A stretch of 64,000 nt of DNA from Topomyia yanbarensis (taxonomy: Eukaryota > Arthropoda > Insecta > Diptera > Culicidae), in NCBI RefSeq assembly GCF_030247195.1, contig NW_026683351.1, positions 1 through 64,000 of the forward strand, given 5' to 3'. Below the pieces are notes generated by a model. That model ran no database searches. It was not told where the DNA came from and was given only the letters and a program-made list of their open reading frames with translations. Made by a program: the position numbers and the translations under genes. Positions 10,192-21,859 of the stretch are shown here, piece by piece (positions within the stretch are counted from its first letter, which is position 1; every line of letters starts with the position of its first letter).

Positions 10192-10597
10192 AACCAATCA
10201 TATTTTACTAAGAATTATTAGCAGAAATTTTCCGTTTCCCTCCAAAAATGCTCAGGCACCTGCATGGCTGTGTGTGTGCGTGTGTTAGAAAGCACGCGGA
10301 TGGGGGGATTTTTTGCCAGCACCACCTCGTACCGATCGACAGTAGTAGCGTGTGCAAAACAGAGGACCCATTGAGGGAAAACTTGCGCGGCCGATTTGTG
10401 ATTTAGCACCAATTCGATGAGTGAGAACTTTTGAGAGATAAGAGTGCGGGGTTAAATGAAATCGTCAATGCCATGATAATTATTATTAAGTGTCTGACGA
10501 GCATTGCAAAGAAACTTGTGCAATGCTCACAGAAATGTACGTTGATGATTATCGGAGTGAAAATCAAATTAACTCTTTTTATCAGAAGAAAATAGTC
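10192..10597. other. H3-H2A convergent intergenic spacer
   Basis: About 400 bp between the two convergent stem-loops. It holds the downstream processing elements of H3 and H2A and otherwise shows no gene, repeat or conserved motif. Confidence 0.7.
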
Positions 10598-10613
10598 GCC
10601 CTGAAAAGGGCGG
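10598..10613 (-). terminator. H2A mRNA 3' stem-loop
   Basis: On the minus strand it reads CGCCCTTTTCAGGGCG, a perfect 6-bp stem with a TTTC loop. AAAAAGAGTTAATTTG follows about 18 nt downstream as the probable U7 target. It lies 26 nt past the H2A stop. Confidence 0.93.
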
Positions 10614-10639
10614 TTTTTTCGGCTAGAAAGGAGCGGGAT

Positions 10640-11232
<593 letters not shown>

Positions 11233-11245
11233 TTTTTGCTACCAA

Positions 11246-11279
11246 AGTTCCGTTTGTAACGCGAGCAGATTAAGACGTG
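11246..11279 (+). promoter_or_regulatory. Internal Jockey-type promoter (start site plus DPE)
   Basis: Taking the first element base (A of AGTTCCG) as +1, the downstream promoter element AGACGTG lies exactly at +28 to +34 and matches the RGWCGTG consensus. This is the known arrangement for TATA-less Jockey-type LINE promoters. Element A has the same AGACGTG at +28 counted from the A of its 5' GGAGTG. Confidence 0.75.
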
Positions 11280-11334
11280 TATTTAATAGTTGGAAAGTGG
11301 TAAAGTTGAAAAGTCGTACAGTTGGATCGGCCTC

Positions 11335-12588
11335 ATGGGCAAGCGCAAAAAGAAAATACCGGGTGCTAGCCCCAATTCGGCTAATGTCACAGCTAGCACG
11401 CCAGAGCAATTAACAAAGAAGCAGTGCAATTTTGATGACGTTGAGTCCGTTCTATCGAAAAATCGGTTCAGCATCCTCAGTGAGGAAACGGCCAACAATA
11501 TTAGTGACCTGAACGGGTTCGGGGATACAGATGCAGGCATACAAAAACCCGCAGCACCCCGCCGAGAGAAACTTCCACCAATTGTTGTACAGTCAATTCG
11601 GTTGGACAAATTATCGGAAATCATCAGTTCGATGAAAATCGTTGCAGAGTATAAGCTGACCAGGACAGGGATCAAGGTGATGACCCAGTCGCGCGAGAGT
11701 TACGACAGAATTAGAGGCTATCTGAACAAACATAATGCAGAGTATTTCACCCACGACGTAGTATCTGAAAAACCATTCAAGGTGATTGTCCGAGGTCTAC
11801 CAAACATGAAGACGGATTACATAAAATCAGAGCTGGAGGAGCGGTACAAGCTGAAACCGATTGAAGTGTATGCAATAACCAGAAAGCCGGATGATAAAAA
11901 AACTTACAGAGATAGTTTATACCTTATCCACTTCAAGAAAGGCACTGTTACTCTCGGGGCGCTGAAGGCAGTGCGCTCATTGTTCAACATCATCGTTTCA
12001 TGGGAAGCGTATAGAGGAACATGGAATGACGTCACGCAGTGCATGAGGTGTTTACACTTTGGTCATGGATCTAGGAACTGCCGCATGAAGGTACGATGCA
12101 ATGTGTGCGCTCAACAACACGAAACAAAAAGCTGCCCAGTCGCAGACGTTGCTGCCTACAAATGTGGAAATTGCCTTAAAAATCATCGAGCTACTGATCG
12201 TGCGTGCCCAAAACGCGAGGAATACAAACGTATCCGTAAGGAGGCTTCAAGTAAAAATCAACCAGGACGAAGGCCAACTAAAGGGCCGATGCTGACACCG
12301 GAAAACTTCCCGCCCCTCCCTTTGCAGGGAAACCAACACAACGGTCGTGTTCAGAATTGGAACACTCATCAACCGCCCGGTCCCTCCCCCCAGCAACAAC
12401 AACAAGAGCCCGCAGTCTGGCCCTCTACGAGCAATCGCAACGAAACAGAAGCAGGAAATGCACCAATGTTCACCGCTGAGGAATTGCTACCAATTTTCAG
12501 CACGATGTGGACTAAAATGAATCAGTGTCGCACGCGAGCGGACCAAATCCTTTGTCTTGGTGAATTTCTAATTAAATATGGACATTAG
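11335..12588 (+). CDS. Element B ORF1: Gag-like zinc-knuckle protein
   Basis: A 417-residue protein from MGKRKKKIPGASPN; the ATG at 11335 is chosen because the frame upstream offers only non-ATG codons. A basic N-terminus, the conserved central Gag region with VIVRGLPNMK, and three CCHC knuckles (CMRCLHFGHGSRNC, CNVCAQQHETKSC, CGNCLKNHRATDRAC) are visible, followed by a proline/glutamine-rich tail. Its role is RNA binding and particle assembly for retrotransposition. The stop overlaps the ORF2 start by 11 bp. Confidence 0.92.
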   Translation: MGKRKKKIPGASPNSANVTASTPEQLTKKQCNFDDVESVLSKNRFSILSEETANNISDLNGFGDTDAGIQKPAAPRREKLPPIVVQSIRLDKLSEIISSMKIVAEYKLTRTGIKVMTQSRESYDRIRGYLNKHNAEYFTHDVVSEKPFKVIVRGLPNMKTDYIKSELEERYKLKPIEVYAITRKPDDKKTYRDSLYLIHFKKGTVTLGALKAVRSLFNIIVSWEAYRGTWNDVTQCMRCLHFGHGSRNCRMKVRCNVCAQQHETKSCPVADVAAYKCGNCLKNHRATDRACPKREEYKRIRKEASSKNQPGRRPTKGPMLTPENFPPLPLQGNQHNGRVQNWNTHQPPGPSPQQQQQEPAVWPSTSNRNETEAGNAPMFTAEELLPIFSTMWTKMNQCRTRADQILCLGEFLIKYGH

Positions 12589-15226
12589 TGAATTCAAGAT
12601 TCTCCTTTGGAATGCCCACGCTGTTAAAAACAAAGCCGTGGAACTACTTGACCTGACGGTAAGAGAAGAAGTGCAAATAATCGTCATCACAGAAACATAC
12701 CTGAAGCCCGGTGACAATTTCAGTCTCCCGGGATATACTGTAACAAGGCTCGATCGGACACACTCAAAGGGAGGAGGTGTAGCCATCGCAATCAAACAAC
12801 CAATCAAATTCACGACGCAGCCACACTATCGAACATCCACAATCGAAGCATTGGGAATCGAAATAGACACCACAAATGGACCACTCCTAATTATTGCTGC
12901 CTACTGCCCCCGGCAGTGTTACGAAGGACAAGGTAAAGCGCAACAATTCAAGAACGACCTGGTGAAACTGACGCGGCACAAGAAAAAATTCATCGTAGCA
13001 GGCGACATAAACGCGAAGCATGAAGCATGGGGAAACCATCGCCGAAACAAGAACGGTAATCTACTTTTCGACGAGTTACAATTGGGATACTTCTCGGTTC
13101 AGGCTCCAAACGAACCAACGTATACATCGCCGGCTGGTGCCCCGGCTATCATCGATATTTTCCTCTCAAACGTTACGGTCTCTACACCATCAACAATCAA
13201 CGAGTTGAGCTCCGATCACCTACCAGTCATACTGCGGGTTGGTGGTGAAGCAGCAGTTCGACAGCGTCGAGAACGGAAGGACTACCATCGTGTAAACTGG
13301 GTGGAATTCCAGCGAAGAGTCGACGCCAGAATCGACAGCGAAGCCCAGCTAGAGTCCATCGAAGACATCGACCTTGCGGTGGCAAATCTTCAAAATGCCA
13401 TTGCGACCGCCGAAGAAGAATGCGTCCCTAAGGTAGCTATCGTAAGTAAACAACTCCAACTCGATCCTGAAACGAAAAGTATCATCCGAGCTAGAAATGT
13501 GTTTAGGCGACAGTTCCAGCGTACTGGAGACTTGTCAAAAAGGTCAGCAGCTAATTACCTAACCAGTTTAATAGCCTTTCATGTCCAGGAACTCAAAAAT
13601 TCTAACTTCAGGCAGGAACTTAGTAAAATGAACCCCTACTCAAGGCCATTTTGGAAGGTGGCAAAAGTGCTTAAAAGTAAACCACAACAAATTCCACCTC
13701 TCAAGTGCAATGATAGCCTCCTTGTAGCTCCCTTGGAAAAAGCAAATGCAATAGCAACACAATTGTCCCAAGCTCATCTGTTAGGTAGCAACATAATTAG
13801 CCCCATGGAACAAGCAGTTGCAGACACCTTGTCCATCCTGAATAATACCCCATGCTATGTTCCTGAAAACAGAAAAATCACAACTGAACAAGTAGTGTCA
13901 GCGCTCAAAGGTTCCAGAAACATGAAGGCACCCGGTTTCGATGCAATTTTTAACCTTGTCCTCAAGAAGCTTAGTATATCTTCCCTTGCCCACATAGCAA
14001 AAATTTTCAACAAGTGTCTTGACCTTAATTACTTCCCGTCCTGCTGGAAACTGGCCAAAATTGTCCCAATCTTGAAGCCGGGTAAAGACCCCACAAGCCC
14101 GAAGAGCTACAGACCCATTAGCCTGTTGTCCGCTCTAAGTAAGCTGTTTGAGAGGCTAATACTCGACCGTATCCAGACCCACGTGCTAAATAACAACATC
14201 ATCCCCCCAGAACAGTTCGGTTTCCGTAAAGGACACTCGACATGTCATCAACTATATAGAGTAACGAAGATGATTAAGAGGAACAAAGCTGTTGCTAAGT
14301 CCACCGTCATGGCTCTTCTCGATGTAGAGAAAGCCTTTGACAATGTGTGGCACGAAGGACTGATCTTTAAACTCTACAGATACAATTTCCCAAATTATCT
14401 GATAAAAATGGTACAAAGTTACTTGAAGGATAGAAAATTTCGAGTGTCCCTAGGCGGAGTCCTCTCAGAAAGTCTCCTCATACCTGCTGGCGTCCCTCAG
14501 GGCAGTTTATTGGGTCCCATAATGTACAGCATTTACACATCTGATGTTCCCCGACTTCCGGATGGTTGCTACCTGTCTCTCTTTGCTGACGACTCAGCAA
14601 TAATGGTCAAAGGAAGATCGACCAAAACTACTACTAAAAAGCTGCAGGAATGCCTAAACTCGTTCCAGGAATATGCGTCTACGTGGAAAATCAAGCTGAA
14701 TGCGAGCAAAACACAAGTGATCATTTTCCCATATAATCGCTCCCAACGATTGGTTCCCAATGAAAGCTGTAAAATTGTCATGGGGGGTTCTACGATAGAA
14801 TGGTCCCTTGAAGTTGTATATCTGGGACTCACGATAGACCAGAAACTGCTCTTCCGTTCCCACTTGGAAAAAGTAAAAACAAAATGCAGCAAAATTGTTG
14901 GAGCACTATTCCCCCTAATCAATAGAAACTCTCGAATGTGTTTGAAAAATAAAATGGCAATATACACGCAAATCATTTCCCCTGTTATTTGCTATGCGAT
15001 GCCAATCTGGCAAACAGTAGCAGGATCTTACAAAAGGATCCTACAAGCGTTTCAAAACAAAACGCTACGAATTATATTAGATTTGCCATATAACTCAAGA
15101 ACCAATGAACTGTACAACCTCTCGGGTGTCCAGACCATAGAACAACAAATTACAAATTCTTGTAACAAATTCCAACAAAAATGTTTGCAATCAGAACACG
15201 AAACAATAAATACACTCTTCGAGTAG
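12578..15226 (+). CDS. Element B ORF2: endonuclease / reverse transcriptase
   Basis: An 882-residue protein. The endonuclease carries LWNAHAV, ITETYLKPGD, AGDINAKHEAWGN and LSSDHLPV. The reverse transcriptase carries RPISLLSALSKLFERLI, EQFGFRKGHST, LLDVEKAFDNVWHEG, GVPQGSLLGP and the catalytic FADD. The C-terminal region is Jockey-like without RNase H. The frame is uninterrupted. It provides target nicking and target-primed reverse transcription. The 3' UTR contains AATAAA-like signals shortly before the poly(A) tract. Confidence 0.95.
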   Translation: MDISEFKILLWNAHAVKNKAVELLDLTVREEVQIIVITETYLKPGDNFSLPGYTVTRLDRTHSKGGGVAIAIKQPIKFTTQPHYRTSTIEALGIEIDTTNGPLLIIAAYCPRQCYEGQGKAQQFKNDLVKLTRHKKKFIVAGDINAKHEAWGNHRRNKNGNLLFDELQLGYFSVQAPNEPTYTSPAGAPAIIDIFLSNVTVSTPSTINELSSDHLPVILRVGGEAAVRQRRERKDYHRVNWVEFQRRVDARIDSEAQLESIEDIDLAVANLQNAIATAEEECVPKVAIVSKQLQLDPETKSIIRARNVFRRQFQRTGDLSKRSAANYLTSLIAFHVQELKNSNFRQELSKMNPYSRPFWKVAKVLKSKPQQIPPLKCNDSLLVAPLEKANAIATQLSQAHLLGSNIISPMEQAVADTLSILNNTPCYVPENRKITTEQVVSALKGSRNMKAPGFDAIFNLVLKKLSISSLAHIAKIFNKCLDLNYFPSCWKLAKIVPILKPGKDPTSPKSYRPISLLSALSKLFERLILDRIQTHVLNNNIIPPEQFGFRKGHSTCHQLYRVTKMIKRNKAVAKSTVMALLDVEKAFDNVWHEGLIFKLYRYNFPNYLIKMVQSYLKDRKFRVSLGGVLSESLLIPAGVPQGSLLGPIMYSIYTSDVPRLPDGCYLSLFADDSAIMVKGRSTKTTTKKLQECLNSFQEYASTWKIKLNASKTQVIIFPYNRSQRLVPNESCKIVMGGSTIEWSLEVVYLGLTIDQKLLFRSHLEKVKTKCSKIVGALFPLINRNSRMCLKNKMAIYTQIISPVICYAMPIWQTVAGSYKRILQAFQNKTLRIILDLPYNSRTNELYNLSGVQTIEQQITNSCNKFQQKCLQSEHETINTLFE

Positions 15227-15470
15227 ATAGGTTTAGTTTTAAGTTAGTTAGTAAGTAGTTTTAAGGAACATAAAAATCAACATTTGCTCTAAAGCAAAAC
15301 ACACTAGAAAGAATAAAAAGAACAAATTAAACGAAATCATAAATTAGAAAAACGAAGATGAAAAGTTGACAACTGAATCACTTGATATGTAAATCATACA
15401 CAAATGTAAAATTGAAGAAAATAAATTATAATTGAAGTTAAAAAAAAAAAAAAAAAGTTTTTGCTACCAA

Positions 15471-15526
15471 TCAGTCAGCGCAGTTCGCATCGAGAGCGTT
15501 AACAGCAGCACAACCACGTCGTTACT
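15471..15526 (+). promoter_or_regulatory. H2B initiator and 5' UTR displaced from its TATA box
   Basis: TCAGTC at 15471-15476 matches the arthropod initiator consensus and lies directly after the element B target duplication. Removing the element and one duplication copy would put it about 35 nt downstream of the TATATAAG at 11212. A 5' UTR of about 54 nt leads to the H2B ATG. In the present arrangement the nearest TATA box is 4.25 kb away. Confidence 0.65.
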
Positions 15527-15925
15527 ATGGCACCGAAAGCCAGCGGAAAGGCTGTGAAAAAATCCGGCGGCGGCGGTGGCAAGGCACAGAAGAACATCGC
15601 CACAAAAGCAGGAGGAGGAGAGAATAAGAAGCGAAAGCAACGCCGCAAGGAAAGCTACGCTATCTACATCTACAAGGTGCTGAAGCAGGTCCATCCGGAC
15701 ACCGGTGTCTCGTCGAAGGCGATGAGCATCATGAATAGCTTCGTGAACGACATCTTCGAGCGTATTGCTAACGAAGCATCTCGTCTGGCCCATTACAACC
15801 GACGGTCGACGATCACCTCCCGCGAGGTACAGACCGCCGTTCGTTTGCTGTTACCGGGCGAGCTGGCCAAACATGCCGTATCGGAAGGTACCAAGGCCGT
15901 TACCAAGTATACCAGCTCGAAGTAA
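15527..15925 (+). CDS. H2B: Histone H2B, replication-dependent
   Basis: A 132-residue core histone with the full histone fold: [36 protein letters not shown] and the C-terminal AVTKYTSSK with the ubiquitin-acceptor lysine. The N-terminal tail contains unusual glycine runs (GGGGG and GGG), making it longer than fly H2B. There is no intron and a consensus stem-loop follows. The body is intact, but element B lies between its TATA box and initiator, so transcription may be reduced or depend on the LINE. Confidence 0.96.
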   Translation: MAPKASGKAVKKSGGGGGKAQKNIATKAGGGENKKRKQRRKESYAIYIYKVLKQVHPDTGVSSKAMSIMNSFVNDIFERIANEASRLAHYNRRSTITSREVQTAVRLLLPGELAKHAVSEGTKAVTKYTSSK

Positions 15926-15969
15926 ATCGTCGCCCGCCCCGCCGCCGGATGTCACACACCATCGTCATC

Positions 15970-15985
15970 GGCCCTTTTCAGGGCC
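15970..15985 (+). terminator. H2B mRNA 3' stem-loop
   Basis: GGCCCTTTTCAGGGCC followed by ACCA is an exact match to the histone stem-loop consensus. GGTAAAGAGTTG about 15 nt downstream is the probable U7 snRNA target. Confidence 0.96.
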
Positions 15986-16777
15986 ACCAAAACACGTTCT
16001 GGTAAAGAGTTGAATTGAAATGTACACATAGTTTATATAAACATTAGTTGTTGTTGTTTGTTTCATTAGAGCTAAAAAGGTTGTCATTTTTTTCTCTGTC
16101 CATTTTTCAAATCAAATGTGTTTTGCTGTAGTTTGTGGAAGTAGTCTTTCCCCTTACCGCGCTAGTTGACTGTTTTTCGTTAAGACGGAAAACGGTCTTT
16201 TTGTCGTCTATTCTATTCAGTTTAAAACAGCCCATTATATGACCGACCCCCAGCGTGTGAGAAAATTCTGCCGCAAAAAGAACACACTTCTGGATCATAC
16301 TTGTTAATACAATAAACTTCCCAGTCTTCAAACTTTTGATCTTCGTAGAAACCGTACCCAACACAATTTGTAATCTCAAAGTTGATCGATCAATACAATA
16401 CGTTCGCCAATTTAGGCTAAAAAATCGGTAATTATCGTTCGTTCGTTTGTTTATTGTGCCAGCCAATTTTTCTCTGTTTTATTATAGCCAAAATAAGCGC
16501 GTTGTTTGCTAATCAGAGTAATATTATACTTGCTCTGTTTGTTTGCTAGGGCAACAGAAAACCACGGCCTACTATTAATTTACCTGTACGTACGTTTATC
16601 TGAGCAAGAAACCGCGCCTATTTACTATAGTGATTTGTTTAATCAAACTAACGACTGATTTATCTTGCCAATCGGCGGGCCAGTTGAATGCGGGTGTGCT
16701 GCTCAAGCTAGAAAACTCATGGGGGGAACGGAGCATTGACGGAAAATAAGCATCAATCAATTCTTTACAATTTTGTT
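15986..16777. other. H2B-H1 convergent intergenic spacer
   Basis: About 790 bp of AT-rich DNA between the convergent H2B and H1 stem-loops. Apart from the two U7-type downstream elements at its edges I see no gene, repeat or mobile element; the one long minus-strand ORF has no recognisable family features. Confidence 0.65.
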
Positions 16778-16793
16778 AGTCCTGAAAAGGACT
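16778..16793 (-). terminator. H1 mRNA 3' stem-loop
   Basis: On the minus strand it reads AGTCCTTTTCAGGACT, a 6-bp stem with a TTTC loop, with AACA after it. TGTAAAGAATTGATTG about 12 nt downstream is the probable U7 snRNA target. Confidence 0.93.
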
Positions 16794-16827
16794 GTTGTTT
16801 TGGGAGGACGCGCACGTTGTCGGGAAT

Positions 16828-17511
16828 TTACTTCTTGCCGGCGGTGACCTTCTTCGGGGCGGTGGCGGCCTTCTTTGGCTTAGGGGCCTTCGGCTTGTTC
16901 GCTGCAGCCTTCGATGGTTTGGTGGCTTTCTGTTTAGTGGCAGCCGTTACCGCCTTGGCAGGAGCAGCAGCTTTCGTTTTCTTCGCAGCCGATTTCTTAG
17001 CGGCCGGGATCGCCGCCTTTGGCTTGCTGGTCTTCTCACCACCACCACCAGCCGGCGGATTTTTCTTCTCTCCGGATTTAGTAGCCGATTTCTTCGGTTT
17101 TTTCGCTGCACCCGATGGTGGTTTCTTATCGCCGCCAGCCGGTTTCTTTGCTTCGACCGTCACCTTAAACGATCCGGAAGCACCGGTACCCTTGGTCTGG
17201 GTGATGTTTCCCTTCTCGACACCCGTTTTCAAAGCCTTCCGGATAAACGGAGCCAGCCTGGCGACGTCACACATGTAGTTGGCGGCGATGTACTTTTTGA
17301 TCGCCTGCAGTGATGATCCGCTCCGTTCCTTCAGGGTCCGGATGGCAGCCAGAACCATCTCACTCACTGGTGGATGGGTTGAAGATTTTTTCGGTTTCTT
17401 GGCGTCACTCTTGCTAGCCTTGGCCGCCTGCTTCGGTGGTGCTTTGGCAGCTGGCGGAGAGGCGACGACGGCAGGGGCCGTAGCAGCAACGTCGATAGCA
17501 GTTTCAGCCAT
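16828..17511 (-). CDS. H1: Linker histone H1
   Basis: A 227-residue linker histone. A short Ala/Pro/Lys N-terminal tail leads to the winged-helix globular domain (about residues 48-122: [39 protein letters not shown]). A lysine/alanine/proline-rich C-terminal tail includes a GGGGEK stretch and ends [16 protein letters not shown] is the chosen start; the upstream in-frame extension is leader DNA without histone character. It binds nucleosome entry/exit DNA and compacts chromatin. It is the source type for the H1 pseudogenes in the type I elements. Confidence 0.96.
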   Translation of the reverse strand: MAETAIDVAATAPAVVASPPAAKAPPKQAAKASKSDAKKPKKSSTHPPVSEMVLAAIRTLKERSGSSLQAIKKYIAANYMCDVARLAPFIRKALKTGVEKGNITQTKGTGASGSFKVTVEAKKPAGGDKKPPSGAAKKPKKSATKSGEKKNPPAGGGGEKTSKPKAAIPAAKKSAAKKTKAAAPAKAVTAATKQKATKPSKAAANKPKAPKPKKAATAPKKVTAGKK

Positions 17512-18739
17512 TGCGCGTTCGTTTCGTTTGGTTTTCTTCCACACACAGTTGTAGACGACGAATTGATGGATGGACGATGCACGATGATGCAAGTCTGCGA
17601 ATATGGTAACCGAGGGCCCGGTGTCTGTTGTTTAGGATCGTATTCATCGGCTCTGTTTGGGAAAGCGTAGATGACGGTTGAAAGTTACTATTCGATCGGT
17701 GCCGGTAAAATTTTACGGACTGTTGTTTTAAATCAACTCGAATCGAATTACTGCTTGTGAAAAGTACACTGGAAGTTTGCTTTCAATTTACTGCACTGTC
17801 CGCACCGTCCAAACTAACACCCGCTGAACATTCTATTTTAAGCGTATGGGCGCATATTATCAAATCATGTATCCGACTATGGCGGCACGTGCAAACTGAA
17901 TTGTGGTAAATAGGTTAATTTGAACCTTCTAGCAATTGGAAAACCTTTTCGGTGCTATCCAATCGAAAGAAAACTTCTCTCTATATAAAATTATTTCATT
18001 TTTGTATATATTTGCTCGAGCGGAAGTGCTCGTAATTTGGCGACCTGCGGAAAACGTTTCGGTCGGCTGGTCCTTTGCTGAAAACTTTCGTTATTAAAAT
18101 TACTAAAAAGAAAAGGCTAACGGGTGGCAACACAAATTTCGGATTTTTTTTTTCGCAACCTGTCAAAAAAAAAAAAAAAGACAAACGATTTGATTGAAAT
18201 CGAAATTAGAAGATACGTTCTCCATTGTTGACCAAAAATTAGTGAACATTTCAAACCGATCCGTAATTGGATGCTGTTCGACGAAGTTTCCGTTTGATGT
18301 CGGAACAGGCGCGTAGTACGGCGTCTACGTCAACTTTGCTAATGCATTTCGTGATCTTCTACCAATCAACTGTTTGCAATTCGTGGCTCTCATAACAAAA
18401 AAAAACTCCCGCAGAAATCGGCGATAGGGCGACACTGAAGCAAATTGTGAAGCGGGCTGTGATTTTTAGGGTACAAATGGGATCGAATGGGCATTCGGGA
18501 GCGATTGTGTTTTTTTGGCCAGGCAAACAGCTTTCTTCGTGCAAAACAAAATATTTACGCAAAATAATTTTTATCAACCGGCAAGCGGCAATGAGATTGC
18601 CGCGTCGAAAGGTGTTGTAAACAGTCGATGACGCAACATTTTCGCTTTTAAAATATTGTACCGTACACTTTTCGCCGGGGGATCCTGTGTTGCTCGTAGA
18701 ACCGTACAACGCGCTTGCGAAATGCTTTCTTGTTTCGAC

Positions 18740-18775
<36 letters not shown>

Positions 18776-19321
18776 CCTTGAAAAAAAATCCAACATTTTA
18801 GTTGCGGATTTTGATTTTAGTGCACTAATCATCAGTGTTATTTCGCATTGCTTAGGCTAACTCAAAATTCTATTATTTAGAATATACTGATCAACTCGCT
18901 ACATCGTTCTGTAGCAGACTTCTCGCATACATAGTCGTCGACATGGCTGTGAGCTAATAAACCGCACGCGTCGACCATCACATCGAAGGTGCTTCAGCGC
19001 ACGCATCGATGGGAACGATTGTCCCCCGACGCAGATCACAAACTGGTCTTTTTTACGATTGCTCAATCTCTCTCCCTGTGTGTGTGTGTGTGTGTGTTGT
19101 AATTGCTTCCTGTTTGATACAGTACTAACTCACCAGCCATCAACTTTACCTAACTTTCAGACCAGTTAAAGGTACGCAAATTCATAGGTAGACACAGATA
19201 GGTGAAAGCGTGGTAAGCTGAAACGAGCGCGCGCGAACAAAAGAGTCGGTCGGCGGTTCGTTGCTATCGAGAAACGAGCAGTTTTGTCCCATGATACGCA
19301 AGCTCAGGAGAAAGAAAAAAA
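17512..19321. other. H1 5' UTR, promoter and upstream spacer (copy 2)
   Basis: The first ~95 bp are H1 leader. From about 17607 the sequence matches 346-2093 closely. No clear TATA box is visible near H1. The region contains the shorter (GA)n tract and a (TG)n tract and no other gene. It ends in GAGAAAGAAAAAAA at the start of the type I block; the bases GGAAATGCGTATATG that should follow appear on the far side at 41466, so the block inserted into this A-run. Confidence 0.75.
18742..18771. repeat. (AG)n microsatellite, copy 2
   Basis: About 30 bp of AG dinucleotides, shorter than the homologous tract at 1481-1520. Confidence 0.92.
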
Positions 19322-20220
19322 GATGGGTGGGTAATGTCTAGGACATAACCGGAGTGTCGTGACTACTCGTTTGACTTGTAATTCAAATCGAATGATACTC
19401 AATGAAATATGTGGGAATGTTTCAAGTTATTCTTTATAATAATTATGGTGGTTCTGAAAAGAACCTTTGTTGTTGGCGTCTGCGTTGATCGGGGATGCGC
19501 TGGATTCTAAGCTCGTTGAGACATTCATTCATGAAATGAACAAATTTCATATTTTCTTGCTTTGAACTATCAATGTTAAAATCTCTCGAAACAACCATCG
19601 GAATCTTTTCCGTACAGAAATGAACACGCTTAGCGAAAAACTAGGGGCGGGTAATGTCCGGGACATAACCGCGATGCTCATATTCTTAAAATTCTGCTTG
19701 TATCTCCTTCAAATGGCTAAATTTTGCGCATTAAGTTCGATTCACCGGGCTCAGCGAAATTTTCCTGGGGATCCCGTTCGTTAGTATATTCAGCAAAACA
19801 ATTTTATTACCGAGTTCTCCGCGTTGAATACAGGTCAATAATTTCATATAATGATTTCAACATGCAGACAATGTACATGTATGACAGGTGGGAGTGTTCT
19901 GAAGTGGTTTTAGTGGAGGTAACAACATAAAATCATGTATTGGACATTTTACAATGATTCTCCTTAACCCTGCAAAACCACGTGGTTGGCAGCAGAGGGT
20001 TAAGTTGTTTGGAAGAGATGACAGTTAATATATGATAACTAAAAATATAAAATTGTTCTATAAATTGCAAAGTTATTGCCGCGTTGACCTGAAAATTTGT
20101 CATTTCATTCATAAAGGAACAATCATTGAAATTATGTCAATTTATGCTTTGCAAGATTTGAAATAACTTCGAAGTGTGGTCACGACACCCCTGTTATGTC
20201 ATATACATTACCAACCCATC
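19322..20220 (-). repeat. Type I 3' module, block 2
   Basis: Essentially the same as 2094-2992, including the histone stem-loop (about 19450-19465), the internal CTAG hairpin end and the 40-bp palindrome. Confidence 0.65.
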
Positions 20221-21678
20221 TTTTTCCATTTTGCCTTTGTCCTAATAAGGACGGTTTGTGGATAACTATGTTGATACAAGACGGGAATCTTTTAAAACAA
20301 TTCAAACCTTGCAGACGATTGTTTTTACTGCGTACATCCATACGATCTTTCCCCTTTCGCAGCTCACGCCGAATGAGCACACTTTTCATCAAGCTGTTCC
20401 TATTTATTGACTTTACAATGCAGATGGAAGGATGTCCTTTTGTTCGATAAATGAAAATATTTTCATCATTCGTTTTGGTGTAGCTTTCGCTTAGTGGCAG
20501 AGTTGCCACATTCACTGATTTTCTTGGAAGGATTTGCAAAAACCTTCGGGTTTGTAGATTGGAAAAACATTTTCTTATGATTCACTGGTAAAAGTACAGA
20601 ATTACCAAGTGCAAACTTAATACTAGTTAATAAAAGAAACTTTCTAATTAAATTCTTTTTCCATTTTGCCTTCGTCCTAATAAGGACGGTTTGTGGATAA
20701 CTATGTTGATACAAGACGGGAATCTTTTAAAACAATTCAAACCTTGCAGACGATTGTTTTTACTGCGTACATCCATACGATCTTTCCCCTTTCGCAGCTC
20801 ACGCCGAATGAGCACACTTTTCATCAAGCTGTTCCTATTTATTGACTTTACAATGCAGATGGAAGGACGTCCTTTTGTTCGATAAATGAAAATATTTTCA
20901 TCATTCGTTTTGGTGTAGCTTTCGCTTAGTGGCAGAGTTGCCACATTCACTGATTTTCTTGGAAGGATTTGCAAAAACCTTCGGGTTTGTAGATTGGAAA
21001 AACATTTTCTTATGATTCACTGGTAAAAGTACAGAATTACCAAGCGCAAACTTAATACTAGTTAATAAAAGAAACTTTCTAATTAAATTCTTTTTCCATT
21101 TTGCCTTTGTCCTAATAAGGACGGTTTGTGGATAACAATGTTGATTCAAGACGGGAATCTTTTAAAACAATTCAAACCTTGCCGACGATTGTTTTTACTG
21201 CGTACATCCGTACGATCTTTCCCCTTTCGCAGCTCACACCGAATGAGCACGGTTTTCATCATGGTGTTCCTTTTTATTGACTTTACAATGCAGATGGAAG
21301 GACGTCCTTTTGTTCGATAAATGAAAATATTTTCATCATTCGTTTTGGTGTAGCTTTCGCTTAGTTGCCACATTCACTGATTTTCTTGGAAGGATTTGCA
21401 AAAACCTTCGGGTTTGTAGATTGGAAAAACATTTTCTTATGATTCACTGGTAAAAGTACAGAATTACCAAGCGCAAACTTAATACTAGTTAATAAAAGAA
21501 ACTTTCTAATTAAATTCTTTTTCCATTTTGCATTCGTCCTAATAAGGACGGTTTGTGGATAACTATGTTGATACAAGACGGGAATCTTTTAAAACAATTC
21601 AAACCTTGCCGACGATTGTTTTTACTGCGTACATCCATACGATCTTTCCCCTTTCGCAGCTCACACCGAATGAGTACG
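20221..21678 (-). repeat. Family 1 histone-stem-loop array, block 2
   Basis: Four stem-loops in units of about 425-435 bp, essentially identical to 2993-4450. No coding function is supported. Confidence 0.75.
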
Positions 21679-21801
21679 CTTTGCAGTCTTCGATGTTTTG
21701 GTGGCATTTTTAGTGGCAGTTACTACCGCTTTTTCAGTGACTGCGTTTCTTAGCCTTTGGCTTTTTGGCCTTCTCACCGCCACCACCTCCACCAACGTTT
21801 T
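21679..21801 (-). pseudogene. Histone H1 pseudogene, left part, split by a type II element
   Basis: The C-terminal-domain H1 fragment as at 4451-4587 is broken at its T-run (CAACGTTTT) by the type II element starting at 21802. The remainder resumes at 36399 with TTTTTCTGCTTCTC. The extra Ts mark the insertion point. Confidence 0.75.
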
Positions 21802-21859
21802 GACGTAGGACTTACGTCTTTCTTTACTATACTGGGTGTCATTTCAAAATTTTCAAAAC

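Larger units (their letters stand above)
11246..15457 (+). mobile_element. Jockey-clade LINE, element B, full length
   Basis: A 4212-bp element flanked by a 13-bp target duplication TTTTTGCTACCAA (11233-11245 and 15458-15470). It has a 5' UTR with an internal downstream promoter element, overlapping ORF1 and ORF2, a roughly 230-nt 3' UTR and a poly(A) tail of about 17 A. Both ORFs are open, suggesting a young and possibly active insertion. It is related to elements A and C but clearly a different family. Its position splits the H2B core promoter. Confidence 0.95.

Noticed and set aside
11290..11334. Earlier start of element B ORF1
   Set aside because: The codon at 11290 is TTG; the first ATG in frame is at 11335 and gives the basic N-terminus matching element A.
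16736..17554. Plus-strand ORFs opposite H1 and other histone genes
   Set aside because: They arise from the GC-rich, lysine/alanine-biased codons of the histone gene on the other strand.
17512..17592. Longer H1 start 27 codons upstream
   Set aside because: The extension has no linker-histone character and lies in the 5' [11 protein letters not shown] fits the family.
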